A stretch of 7,462 nt of DNA. Origin: Candidatus Kapaibacterium sp. (GTDB lineage Bacteria > Bacteroidota > Ignavibacteria > Kapaibacteriales > UBA2268). The stretch is from positions 4,095-11,556 of the forward strand of contig JAQUZU010000055.1 of assembly GCA_028691175.1 (NCBI GenBank). Direction: 5' to 3'. The notes under the pieces are model-generated. The model had not been told where the DNA came from. It made no database searches and worked only from the letters and a program-made list of their open reading frames with translations. The translations under genes were made by a program, and so were the position numbers. Below, piece after piece: positions 1 to 6,504 of the stretch; positions within the stretch are counted from its first letter, which is position 1; each line of letters starts with the position of its first letter.

Positions 1-1731
1 CGACATCAAGTGGTTAAAGTGGCTCTCGGGCTTGCCAAAGTCGATATCGTAACCGATAAATTGAAGGAAAGTCGCGACTTTGTAGAGCAAAAAGTTGCCG
101 AAGGACGCATTGTTTACGGCATTACTACGGGTTTTGGCTCGAACGTGGATAAACGTATTGCGGCAGATGACGCAGCGGCTTTACAGGTAAATCTTTTGCG
201 ATCGCACGCTTGTGGCGCCGGAAAATTTTTCTCGACTGATGTATCTCGTGCAATTATGGTTATCCGTCTGAATACCCTGCTGAAAGGCTTCTCCGGTATT
301 CGCGAGCAGACAGTACGCCAACTTGAGTTCCTAATCAATAACGGTATTACTCCGCTGATTCCGGAGCAAGGTTCTGTCGGTGCGAGTGGCGATCTTTGCC
401 CACTGTCGCACATGGCTCTTCCGCTTATCGGCGAGGGCGAAATTGAATATAACGGCAAGCAATATGCGACTGCGGACTTCCTCCAAACGGAGGAGGCAAG
501 CAAAATCGGCTTCAAACCTGTTTCTCTAAGTTATAAAGAGGGACTTGCTCTCAATAACGGTACAACCGTTATGACTGCCGTTGCAACAATGGCACTTGAA
601 AAAGCCGAACGCCTCTTCCGGGTTTCTATGCTCTCGACTGCATTGCTTTTCGAGGCTCTTGGCGCACGTACCGATGCGTTCGCTTTCGCGAAAATACATC
701 AGGCACGCAATCATTCCGGGCAAATCAAAACTGCAGAATATCTTACCAAACTGCTTAGCGGATCGAAGTGCGTAGGAATTACGCAGCAAAGCATCATCAG
801 TCATGTTTTGAAAAATAATCTCGTAAAGAATTCATTCGTTATTGAAGAATTGAAAAAAATTGACGCGGTAAAAGAAGCAGACAAGCAGGAGCAAATCTCC
901 GATAAAATTCTCAACACTCTTCGTGCAAACGATGAACATAGTGCAGCTGATATTCTTGCATTTGCAAAGAAAAAATGGAAACCGCAGGATTCGTATTCGA
1001 TTCGCTGTGCACCACAAGTTTTCGGGGCGTCTCTTGCCGCTATTGAGCATGTTCGCTCAATAGTTGATGGCGAACTTAATGCTGCATGCGACAATCCGCT
1101 TATCTTTGCTTCAGACGACAAGGCGATTTCCGGCGGAAACTTCCACGGTCAGCCAATCGCTCTTGTAATGGATTATTTGAAACTTGCCGTTAGCGAAATC
1201 GGCAACATAACTGAGCGCCAGATTTGCAAATTGGTGGACAGTGCTACAAACGACTGTCTTCCGTCGTTCCTCGTTGGTAATTCCGGGCTTAATTCCGGTC
1301 TAATGATTGTACAATATGCCGCTGCAGCTATCGCCAGCGAAAATAAAGTATTGGTTCATCCGGCAAGTGCGGATTCTATTCCGACATGTGAAAACACCGA
1401 AGACCATGTCAGCATGGGTACGACTGCTGCTCGTCAGGCTCTCGAAATCGCCGGCAATGTAGAGAAAATCAATGCAATTGCAATTATGGTCGGTCTATAT
1501 GCAATGTCTCTGCGCCTCGAGCAGTTTGCTTCAGTAAAAATGGCGAGCACACCTGCAGAAGTAATGGCACGCCCGACGGCAGAGTTCTATGCTGCAATCA
1601 AGCAAACCAGCCCGATTTATGACGAAGCTCACGGCTTCCTGAAAGTTGACCGCTTCCTTGCTCCGGAAATTCGTGCATTGTGCGACCGTCTGCCCGAATT
1701 CGAAAAAATTGCAGAGAAGTATTTAGGTTGA
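1..1731 (+). CDS. hutH: Histidine ammonia-lyase (MIO family), 5' end missing
   Basis: Deaminates L-histidine to trans-urocanate and ammonia, the first step of cytoplasmic histidine degradation. The frame is open to base 1 (R-H-Q before an internal GTG at 10), so the start lies upstream. Matching to Pseudomonas putida HutH from memory suggests about 14 residues are missing. Numbering from the GTG at 10: catalytic-loop Tyr36 in VYGITTGFG; Ser65-His66 in RSHACG, the histidine-type selectivity pair; Ala125-Ser126-Gly127 (bases 382-390), which cyclises to the MIO cofactor within GSVGASGDLCPLSH; Asn183; Gln326, Tyr329 and Arg332 in QDSYSIRCAPQ; Phe378 in GGNFHG; Glu464 in TEDHVSMG. Phenylalanine lyases have other residues at the selectivity and Glu positions. 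The protein exceeds the usual ~510 residues, mainly through a charged insertion near residues 253-322. No other hut gene is in view, and a terminator follows. The lyase family is certain; histidine as substrate is likely. Confidence 0.92.
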   Translation, partial: RHQVVKVALGLAKVDIVTDKLKESRDFVEQKVAEGRIVYGITTGFGSNVDKRIAADDAAALQVNLLRSHACGAGKFFSTDVSRAIMVIRLNTLLKGFSGIREQTVRQLEFLINNGITPLIPEQGSVGASGDLCPLSHMALPLIGEGEIEYNGKQYATADFLQTEEASKIGFKPVSLSYKEGLALNNGTTVMTAVATMALEKAERLFRVSMLSTALLFEALGARTDAFAFAKIHQARNHSGQIKTAEYLTKLLSGSKCVGITQQSIISHVLKNNLVKNSFVIEELKKIDAVKEADKQEQISDKILNTLRANDEHSAADILAFAKKKWKPQDSYSIRCAPQVFGASLAAIEHVRSIVDGELNAACDNPLIFASDDKAISGGNFHGQPIALVMDYLKLAVSEIGNITERQICKLVDSATNDCLPSFLVGNSGLNSGLMIVQYAAAAIASENKVLVHPASADSIPTCENTEDHVSMGTTAARQALEIAGNVEKINAIAIMVGLYAMSLRLEQFASVKMASTPAEVMARPTAEFYAAIKQTSPIYDEAHGFLKVDRFLAPEIRALCDRLPEFEKIAEKYLG

Positions 1732-1760
1732 TGTTCAGTGTTTGATATTGAATTATAATA

Positions 1761-1787
1761 GAGACGCACGAACGTGCGTCTCTTTTT
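1761..1787 (+). terminator. Intrinsic terminator after hutH
   Basis: A perfect inverted repeat with arms GAGACGCAC (1761-1769) and GTGCGTCTC (1774-1782) closes on a four-base GAAC loop. It is followed by five T residues (1783-1787). It begins 29 bases after the hutH stop and ends 31 bases before the rimM start. It should therefore end the lyase transcript and isolate rimM-trmD from it. The reverse orientation has no T-run, so it probably works in one direction only. Confidence 0.9.
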
Positions 1788-1818
1788 AAACTATGCGGAA
1801 ACACATTTAAAGATAATT

Positions 1819-2337
1819 ATGGAAAAAATACAAATTGGCACAATCAGTGCCGTCAAAGGATTAGACGGAAGCGTAATTCTTTCCGATGTTCCGCGAAATC
1901 TCGTGATTCCGGAGGGCGGAGTGGCTGTATATATCGGCTATTCTGCGAACTTTGCGAAGAAATTCACTCTTGCAAAATGGGTGAAACTTCCGAATCATGC
2001 TATGCTGAGACTTGACGAAATTACATCTCCGGAGGCAGCTCTCGAATATAAAGAACAGGGAGTTTTTGTCGAAAAATCTGTCCTTAAAAAGCAAAAAGCA
2101 CGCTTTGTTGGTGAATTCCTCGGATATGAAGCTCTCGATGCCGCAACCGGAAAAAGTATCGGAAAAATCACTGACGTATGGGAATTTCCGGCGAGCGATA
2201 TTTGGATAATTTCCGGTGACGGCACGGACTATACTGTTCCGGCAGTAGAGGAATTTATATCCGATTTGGACGATGATTCGCGCACTTTCCGTGTCAAAAT
2301 TATCGACGGAATGAGAGATCTGAATAAAGAAGAGTAG
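1819..2337 (+). CDS. rimM: Ribosome maturation factor RimM
   Basis: A 172-residue protein that assists late assembly of the 30S ribosomal subunit head by binding ribosomal protein S19. The N-terminal RimM barrel opens with IGTISAVKGLDGSV (residues 6-19), the family's G-x-I-x(3)-GLKGEV element. The acidic stretch EAALEYKEQGVFVEKS (72-87) ends that domain. The PRC barrel begins at FVGEFLGYEALDA (96-108), continues through GKITDVWEFPASDIWII (115-131) and YTVPAVEEFI (138-147), and closes with GMRDL (164-168). The length is normal. The frame is open further upstream to a GTG at 1774, but that lies inside the terminator hairpin, and family homology starts at the ATG at 1819. No clear Shine-Dalgarno sequence precedes the start, only the A/T-rich TTTAAAGATAATT. 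trmD follows after 3 bases, the classical pairing. rpsP, which usually precedes rimM, is replaced by hutH. Confidence 0.93.
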   Translation: MEKIQIGTISAVKGLDGSVILSDVPRNLVIPEGGVAVYIGYSANFAKKFTLAKWVKLPNHAMLRLDEITSPEAALEYKEQGVFVEKSVLKKQKARFVGEFLGYEALDAATGKSIGKITDVWEFPASDIWIISGDGTDYTVPAVEEFISDLDDDSRTFRVKIIDGMRDLNKEE

Positions 2338-2340
2338 ATA

Positions 2341-3063
2341 ATGATTATGCAGGAAACAGAAATTAAAAATGTGGCGGAGCCGGCACTCCGAATTGATATC
2401 GTTACCGGGTTTTCGGACATGTTCGACTCGGTTTTTGGTGCAAGTATTATTAAAATTGCTCAGGAAAAAGGACTTGTAAAAATTGTTTGCCATAATCTCC
2501 ACGACTATGCGGACGACAAATACCGGCATATTGACGATACTGTTTTCGGCGGTGGTGCGGGCATGCTCATTAAATGTGCTCCGGTTTTCAAGTGTATCGA
2601 GGCTTTGCAGGCAGAGCGACATTACGACGAAATAATTTACGTAACTGCCGACGGCGAGCGCATTACGCAGACTGCTGTCAATCGGCTGTCCATGCTCGGA
2701 AATATAATTATAATTTGCGGACATTTCAAAGGCATAGATCAGCGAATCCGCGATCATTTCGTTACGCTCGAACTTTCGCTTGGCGACTTTGTCCTTTCCG
2801 GCGGCGAACTTCCCGCGATGGTGCTTGTTGATTCGATTGTCCGGCTTATCCCCGGCGTTCTCGGAGATATCGAAAGCGGACTTGAGGATTCGTTTATGAA
2901 TGGGGTTCTTGAGGCTCCGAATTATACTAAACCTGCGGATTTTCGCGGAATGAAAGTTCCCGACGTTCTTCTGTCCGGCAATCATGCCGAAATTCGCAAG
3001 TGGCGCGAACAGCAGGAAGAACTCAAAACCGCACAACGTCGTCCGGATCTGTTTGAAGAATAA
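2341..3063 (+). CDS. trmD: tRNA (guanine-37-N1)-methyltransferase TrmD
   Basis: Transfers a methyl group from S-adenosylmethionine to N1 of G37 in tRNAs with a G36-G37 sequence, preventing +1 frameshifts. It works as a SPOUT-fold homodimer with a trefoil knot. Visible motifs: RIDIVTGFSDMF (17-28), DDTVFGGGAGM (65-75), ICGHFKGIDQR (125-135), SLGDFVLSGGELPAM (146-160), and VPDVLLSGNHAEIRKWR (206-222). Arg168 and Asp183 match the E. coli catalytic pair Arg154/Asp169 with the same 15-residue spacing. GHFKGIDQR differs from GRYEGIDER and resembles the Bacteroidota form. The 240-residue length is a little under the E. coli 255; the C-terminal tail after RRPDLFEE is missing. About 15 residues precede the usual N-terminus. 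The ATG at 2341 is preferred because it sits 3 bases after rimM with a weak GAAGAG upstream; ATG 2347 and GTG 2371 are alternatives. Confidence 0.95.
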   Translation: MIMQETEIKNVAEPALRIDIVTGFSDMFDSVFGASIIKIAQEKGLVKIVCHNLHDYADDKYRHIDDTVFGGGAGMLIKCAPVFKCIEALQAERHYDEIIYVTADGERITQTAVNRLSMLGNIIIICGHFKGIDQRIRDHFVTLELSLGDFVLSGGELPAMVLVDSIVRLIPGVLGDIESGLEDSFMNGVLEAPNYTKPADFRGMKVPDVLLSGNHAEIRKWREQQEELKTAQRRPDLFEE

Positions 3064-3121
3064 AATCCTGCACGGCAACTCAGAGCAAATACTTGAGAAA
3101 TAATATGTTTAAGGTGAGTAG

Positions 3122-3162
3122 GGAGGACAACATAATTGCCATCCTCCGTTATTGATTTATTT
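3122..3162. terminator. Weak hairpin between convergent trmD and murD
   Basis: Arms GGAGGA (3122-3127) and TCCTCC (3142-3147) form a six-pair stem. The inner CAA (3128-3130) can also pair with a TTG across a bulge. On the plus strand the stem is followed by a T-rich but interrupted tail (3149-3162), so it could end the rimM-trmD transcript. It lies just past the murD stop, but the minus strand has no T-run after it. The rest of the 93-base gap (3064-3121) shows nothing I can name. Confidence 0.4.
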
Positions 3163-4500
3163 TAGTCTGCGTACAACTTTTTTGAAAACTTCGCCGCGGT
3201 GTTCGTAGCTGTTAAACCAGTCGAACGATTTGCATGCCGGAGTGAATAGCACGATGTCGCCGTCTTCGGCTTGCTTGCGGGCTTTCTCGACCGCTTCTTC
3301 CATGCTGTCTGCTTTTTCTATGCGTACAACATGTGCGAAATGATTGAATATTGCGTCTGCTTCCTCGCCGATTGCAACAATGGATTTTACATTCCGGCGG
3401 ACTAATTCGTCGAGAGCCGAATAGTCGTTATTGTCGCCACGCCCGCCGGCAATCCATACAAGCGGTTTTTTGTAACTCGATAAAGCATACCAGGTTGCGT
3501 TAATGTTTGTGGCTTTGGAGTCATTTACATAATCAATTCCGTCCAGTGCGCGGACAAACTCAAGGCGATGTTCTACGCCTTCGAATGCCATCAAGCTGTC
3601 GCGAATATTTTCGTTTGAAATTTCGAATACTCTTGCCGCCAGTGCCGCCGCCATAGAATTATATGCGTTATGAGTTCCGGGTAGTAAAATTTCATTTAAT
3701 TCCATGATTTTCTCCTCCTTTGCTGTTGGTGAAAGTTTTATGCACATCGACCCGTTTCGATTGTAAACGCCTGATTCTTGCGGTGCCTGCATCGATAACT
3801 TATAAATTTCCCCCTTCGTATGTGCGTATTTTGTCGCAGTATTGTCGTCATCTGCATTTAGTAACAGGCAATCATTCGGCGTCATATTTTCGCCTACGCG
3901 GAATTTCACGTAGCGATAGTCCTCGAAAGTCTTGTGATAATACAAATGATCGGGCGTGATATTCAGGATAACTGCGAAATCCGGACGGAATTTGTCGATA
4001 TGATCCAACTGGAAACTGCTTAACTCGGCAATAATGAAGTCGGTTGGCTTAATATTATCGACTAATTCGGAAATCGGTGTGCCAATATTTCCTGCACTGT
4101 GAGCCGTCTTGCAGGCACGATTAAACATGTACGTGATTAGCGTTGTGGTAGTCGTTTTGCCGTTTGTACCCGTAACAGCGATGAGCGGATTATTCGGAAT
4201 AAAACTTCGTCCGAACTCTAATTCACTGATAATCGGAATATTGCGTTCGCGTGCTGCTTCGAATAACGGAATCCCGCGCGGTACTCCGGGCGACGTAATA
4301 ATGCAGTCCGTCCCCGCGAGTGCTTCCAAAGTATTGCCTCCAAATTCATGCTCAATACCGAGCGCATCCATTTCGGCAATAACCTCGGCAAAATCTTTTG
4401 CAGGCTTACTTTCGCTCAAAAAAACGTCGAAGCCCTTGCGTTTTGCTAATTTGGCGGCAGCAATCCCCGATTTTGCCGCACCGATAACAAGATATTTCAT
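3157..4500 (-). CDS. murD: UDP-N-acetylmuramoyl-L-alanine:D-glutamate ligase MurD
   Basis: Cytoplasmic ATP-dependent ligase that adds D-glutamate to UDP-MurNAc-L-Ala, the second amino-acid step in peptidoglycan precursor synthesis. The 447 residues fit the family. The N-terminal Rossmann-like UDP-binding domain starts with YLVIGAAKSGIAAAKLA (3-19) and includes ITSPGVP (68-74). The central ATPase domain has the P-loop TGTNGKTT (110-117), AELSSFQLD (158-166) and NITPDHLYYH (180-189). YRYVKFR follows, with Lys199 matching the carbamylated Lys198 of E. coli. The C-terminal domain has EHRLE (310-314), NDSKATN (326-332) and FTPACKSFDWFNSYEHRGEVF (419-439). That last motif and the short N-terminal UMA-binding domain favour MurD over MurC, MurE or MurF. 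Only a weak purine stretch (AGAGAAATAGAA) precedes the ATG. It is convergent with trmD, divergent from rng, and has no mraY, ftsW or murG beside it. Confidence 0.96.
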   Translation of the reverse strand: MKYLVIGAAKSGIAAAKLAKRKGFDVFLSESKPAKDFAEVIAEMDALGIEHEFGGNTLEALAGTDCIITSPGVPRGIPLFEAARERNIPIISELEFGRSFIPNNPLIAVTGTNGKTTTTTLITYMFNRACKTAHSAGNIGTPISELVDNIKPTDFIIAELSSFQLDHIDKFRPDFAVILNITPDHLYYHKTFEDYRYVKFRVGENMTPNDCLLLNADDDNTATKYAHTKGEIYKLSMQAPQESGVYNRNGSMCIKLSPTAKEEKIMELNEILLPGTHNAYNSMAAALAARVFEISNENIRDSLMAFEGVEHRLEFVRALDGIDYVNDSKATNINATWYALSSYKKPLVWIAGGRGDNNDYSALDELVRRNVKSIVAIGEEADAIFNHFAHVVRIEKADSMEEAVEKARKQAEDGDIVLFTPACKSFDWFNSYEHRGEVFKKVVRRLK

Positions 4501-4511
4501 TTCTATTTCTC

Positions 4512-4538
4512 TATATGCTTTATGCTGTTTTTTTATGC
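4512..4538. repeat. Short TTTATGC direct repeats upstream of murD
   Basis: TTTATGC occurs exactly at 4519-4525 and 4532-4538, with the near-copy TATATGC at 4512-4518. The steps are 7 and 13 bases, and the set starts 12 bases before the murD ATG. It could be a small operator or simply chance in A/T-rich sequence. Confidence 0.25.
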
Positions 4539-4633
4539 ATATATGACGAATCGGATTGTAATAATAGTGTATAAAAACGGAAAGAAAAACATGTTTAGTT
4601 ATGAATAATTAGAAAAAAATTAATCAGAAAAAA

Positions 4634-4714
4634 TGCGGCGTCACGTTTCGTAAAAAAATAAGCCGAAAATGTGGCCATCGTACCGCCCTTGACGCAGAAT
4701 TTCGCTCCGAGCGA
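4634..4714. other. Candidate structured RNA or leader element
   Basis: Complementary segments can form GCGTCA (4638-4643) with TGACGC (4690-4695). Enclosed within are TTTCG (4646-4650) with CGAAA (4664-4668) and GTGG (4671-4674) with CCGC (4683-4686, one G-U pair), giving a three-way-junction shape. A separate tight hairpin, TCGCT (4702-4706) with AGCGA (4710-4714) on a CCG loop, follows at once. The pairing works on either strand. On the minus strand the outer stem is followed by CGCA and a T6 run, so there it could act as a murD-side attenuator or terminator. I recognise no known riboswitch or small RNA family, and the inner helices are short enough to be chance. Confidence 0.25.
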
Positions 4715-4760
4715 CAAGATGATAAGCCATTATTGATTAGGATATTCGAGATAATTTCCG

Positions 4761-4768
4761 TAATTTTG
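4761..4768 (+). promoter_or_regulatory. Possible Bacteroidota-type -7 box for rng
   Basis: TAATTTTG matches the Bacteroidota primary-sigma -7 consensus TAnnTTTG exactly and sits 38 bases before the rng ATG, which would give a leader of roughly 30 bases. The nearest upstream TTG (4733-4735) is 25 bases away, slightly too far for a standard -33 element. The assignment therefore rests on one box. Confidence 0.3.
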
Positions 4769-4806
4769 CTGTTCGTGAAATAATAGTATACGGACAAAAA
4801 CTTTTA

Positions 4807-6504
4807 ATGAAAAAAGAAATAATTATTAATTCGGCTCTCAATGAAATGCGAATCGCTATCACAGAGGACGATCGCCTGGCGGAACTATTTATAGAATCAC
4901 CTGATAACGAGCGCGTTGTAGGCAATATTTACTATGGTAAGGTAAGCAAGGTTATTCAGGGAATCAACGCGGCGTTTATCAATATCGGTTCGCGGCATGA
5001 TGCGTTTCTGCATTTCTCGGATGTCGATGATTCGCTTGAAAATCTCTATACTGACGATGATGACGAGGAAGAAGAAAAACCCGCTCAGAAAAAGAAACAG
5101 AATTCCTCAAGCAACGAAAAAGCTGAGGCAGAAGTTGTCGAGACAGAAGACGATATAGAAAAACCGGCGGAAACCGCTGTGATTGCTAAAAACAAGTCGA
5201 ACGCCGGAGATCAAAAAACGCACGCTACAAACGCAAAACTCCCGCATTTCCGTACGAAGCGTGCCGGTGAAATCGGTATTAAACTTGAGCCGGGACAGAA
5301 CGTTGTCGTGCAAATTGTCCGCGAAGCCTATTCTACAAAAGGGGTTAGAGTTACTACCAGAATCGGTATGCCGGGACGTTATGTCGTCCTCTTGCCGTAC
5401 GACAATATTATCGGTATCTCGAAGAAAATTAATATTCCGGCGGAGCGTCGGCGCTTGCGTTCGCTCGCACGGACTTACCTCCCGAAGGGTGTCGGCTGTA
5501 TTATTCGAACTGCCAGTGCCGGAAAAAACGAAGAGGAACTCATCAAAGATTATCAGTCGCTTCTCGATAAATGGCAGATAATCCAAAAGAAAATCGAAAA
5601 TGCTCAACGCCCCGGATTGGTCTATCAAGATGTCGAACTTGCTACCAGCGTGATTCGCGATCTCTTTACGGCGGACGTTTCCAGAGTTGCCGTCGATAGC
5701 AAAAAACTTTACAAAGATATTACGTCTTATCTTCGCGTGCAAGCACCGAAACTCGTTACGCGGGTCGAATATTTTAACGGAGTGGGGCATATTTTTAACT
5801 ATTTCGGTATCGAAAAGGAACTCGAAAACACATACCAGCGAAAAGTCCTTCTTGCGAGTGGTGGCTCAATTGTAATCGATCAGACCGAGGCAATGTTTAT
5901 AATCGATATTAACTCCGGACGCTCAATTCAGAACGAACAAGAACAAAACGCTCTGAAAACCGATCTCGAGGCTGTAGTTGAAATTGCACGTCAGATCCGT
6001 TTGCGCGATATGTCCGGAATGATCCTGATTGACTTCATCGACGTTATGAGCGAGGCAAACAAACGCAAAATTGTAATGGAAATGAAAAAAGAACTCCGTC
6101 GAGATCGTGCAAAAACTGTAGTTTATCCGCTTACTCAATTGTGCATTATGCAGATTACACGCCAACGCGTTAATCAGTATATTACCGATAAAATAACCGA
6201 AACATGCCCGATGTGCGATGGTCGCGGTAAAATTGCCTCGAAAGCTGTGCTTGTGAATTCAATCGAAGCGTGGCTACGTGGGTTCCGCGCGAAATCAAAA
6301 GAATTTAAATTGCGACTTGTCGTACATCCGACAATTGCAAATTATCTCATGGAGGGAACCATTAGCCGGATTCAGCGTCTGATGATAAAATATTTTGTCA
6401 AAATTAAAGTTCGCCAAAGCGATCAAATACACATCGACGAGTTTAAAATATATTCCGAAAAAACGGAGCAGGATATTACTCAGGACTATATATATAAAAT
6501 ATGA
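4807..6504 (+). CDS. rng: Ribonuclease G (RNase E/G family)
   Basis: Cytoplasmic Mg-dependent endoribonuclease that cuts single-stranded A/U-rich RNA; E. coli RNase G processes the 16S rRNA 5' end and some mRNAs. The 565 residues include an S1 RNA-binding domain (about 38-185) with IYYGKVSKVIQGINAAFINIG, interrupted by a charged low-complexity insertion (about 74-150, including DDDDEEEE at 83-90). The 5'-sensor region STKGVRVTTRIGMPGRYVVL (176-195) follows. The DNase I-like catalytic part has metal ligands Asp367 (FIIDINSGRS) and Asp409 (LIDFIDV), matching E. coli Asp303 and Asp346. The Zn-link CPMC is at 467-470, and a small domain closes the protein (about 480-565). The long C-terminal degradosome scaffold of RNase E is absent, hence RNase G. 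No Shine-Dalgarno sequence is visible before the ATG. The last four bases overlap dxr. Confidence 0.94.
   Translation: MKKEIIINSALNEMRIAITEDDRLAELFIESPDNERVVGNIYYGKVSKVIQGINAAFINIGSRHDAFLHFSDVDDSLENLYTDDDDEEEEKPAQKKKQNSSSNEKAEAEVVETEDDIEKPAETAVIAKNKSNAGDQKTHATNAKLPHFRTKRAGEIGIKLEPGQNVVVQIVREAYSTKGVRVTTRIGMPGRYVVLLPYDNIIGISKKINIPAERRRLRSLARTYLPKGVGCIIRTASAGKNEEELIKDYQSLLDKWQIIQKKIENAQRPGLVYQDVELATSVIRDLFTADVSRVAVDSKKLYKDITSYLRVQAPKLVTRVEYFNGVGHIFNYFGIEKELENTYQRKVLLASGGSIVIDQTEAMFIIDINSGRSIQNEQEQNALKTDLEAVVEIARQIRLRDMSGMILIDFIDVMSEANKRKIVMEMKKELRRDRAKTVVYPLTQLCIMQITRQRVNQYITDKITETCPMCDGRGKIASKAVLVNSIEAWLRGFRAKSKEFKLRLVVHPTIANYLMEGTISRIQRLMIKYFVKIKVRQSDQIHIDEFKIYSEKTEQDITQDYIYKI

Larger units (their letters stand above)
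4501..4806. other. Divergent murD/rng intergenic region
   Basis: These 306 bases must hold the promoters for murD (leftward) and rng (rightward). The part next to murD (about 4501-4630) is very A/T-rich with A- and T-runs. A comparatively GC-rich block that can fold lies at about 4634-4714. A TAnnTTTG box lies near rng at 4761-4768. In-frame ATGs on the plus strand give peptides of only 5-7 codons. One minus-strand frame from the ATG at 4678 would encode about 27 hydrophobic residues but has no supporting signal. I see no tRNA, insertion sequence end or convincing sigma-70 promoter pair. Confidence 0.8.

Noticed and set aside
10..12. GTG at base 10 as the true start of the lyase
   Set aside because: The frame stays open to base 1 with residues (R-H-Q) that fit the family's usual sequence ahead of this point, and the aligned catalytic residues imply about 17 more N-terminal residues. 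The gene is cut by the window edge.
1774..1818. N-terminal extension of rimM to the GTG at 1774
   Set aside because: The GTG lies in the 3' arm of the hutH terminator hairpin, and the extra 15 residues are not part of the RimM family. The ATG at 1819 fits the normal N-terminus.
1861..3078. A 405-codon open frame on the minus strand opposite rimM and trmD
   Set aside because: Its codon boundaries coincide with those of rimM and trmD, so antisense stops arise only where the sense strand uses TTA, CTA or TCA. Those codons are avoided here, which keeps the antisense frame open. The translation shows no recognisable domain, while both sense genes are clear.
4557..4576. TTGTAA followed by TATAAA as a sigma-70 promoter
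   Set aside because: The spacer is only 8 bases, far below the usual 16-18, in generally A/T-rich sequence.
4597..4678. Minus-strand small frame from the ATG at 4678, about 27 mostly hydrophobic residues
   Set aside because: No ribosome-binding signal or recognisable motif, and the phenylalanine- and isoleucine-rich content is what A/T-rich sequence yields by chance.
5107..5790. A 227-codon open frame on the minus strand within rng
   Set aside because: Same codon-phase effect as opposite rimM-trmD. The sense strand encodes the well-conserved RNase G catalytic region, and the antisense protein resembles nothing I know.
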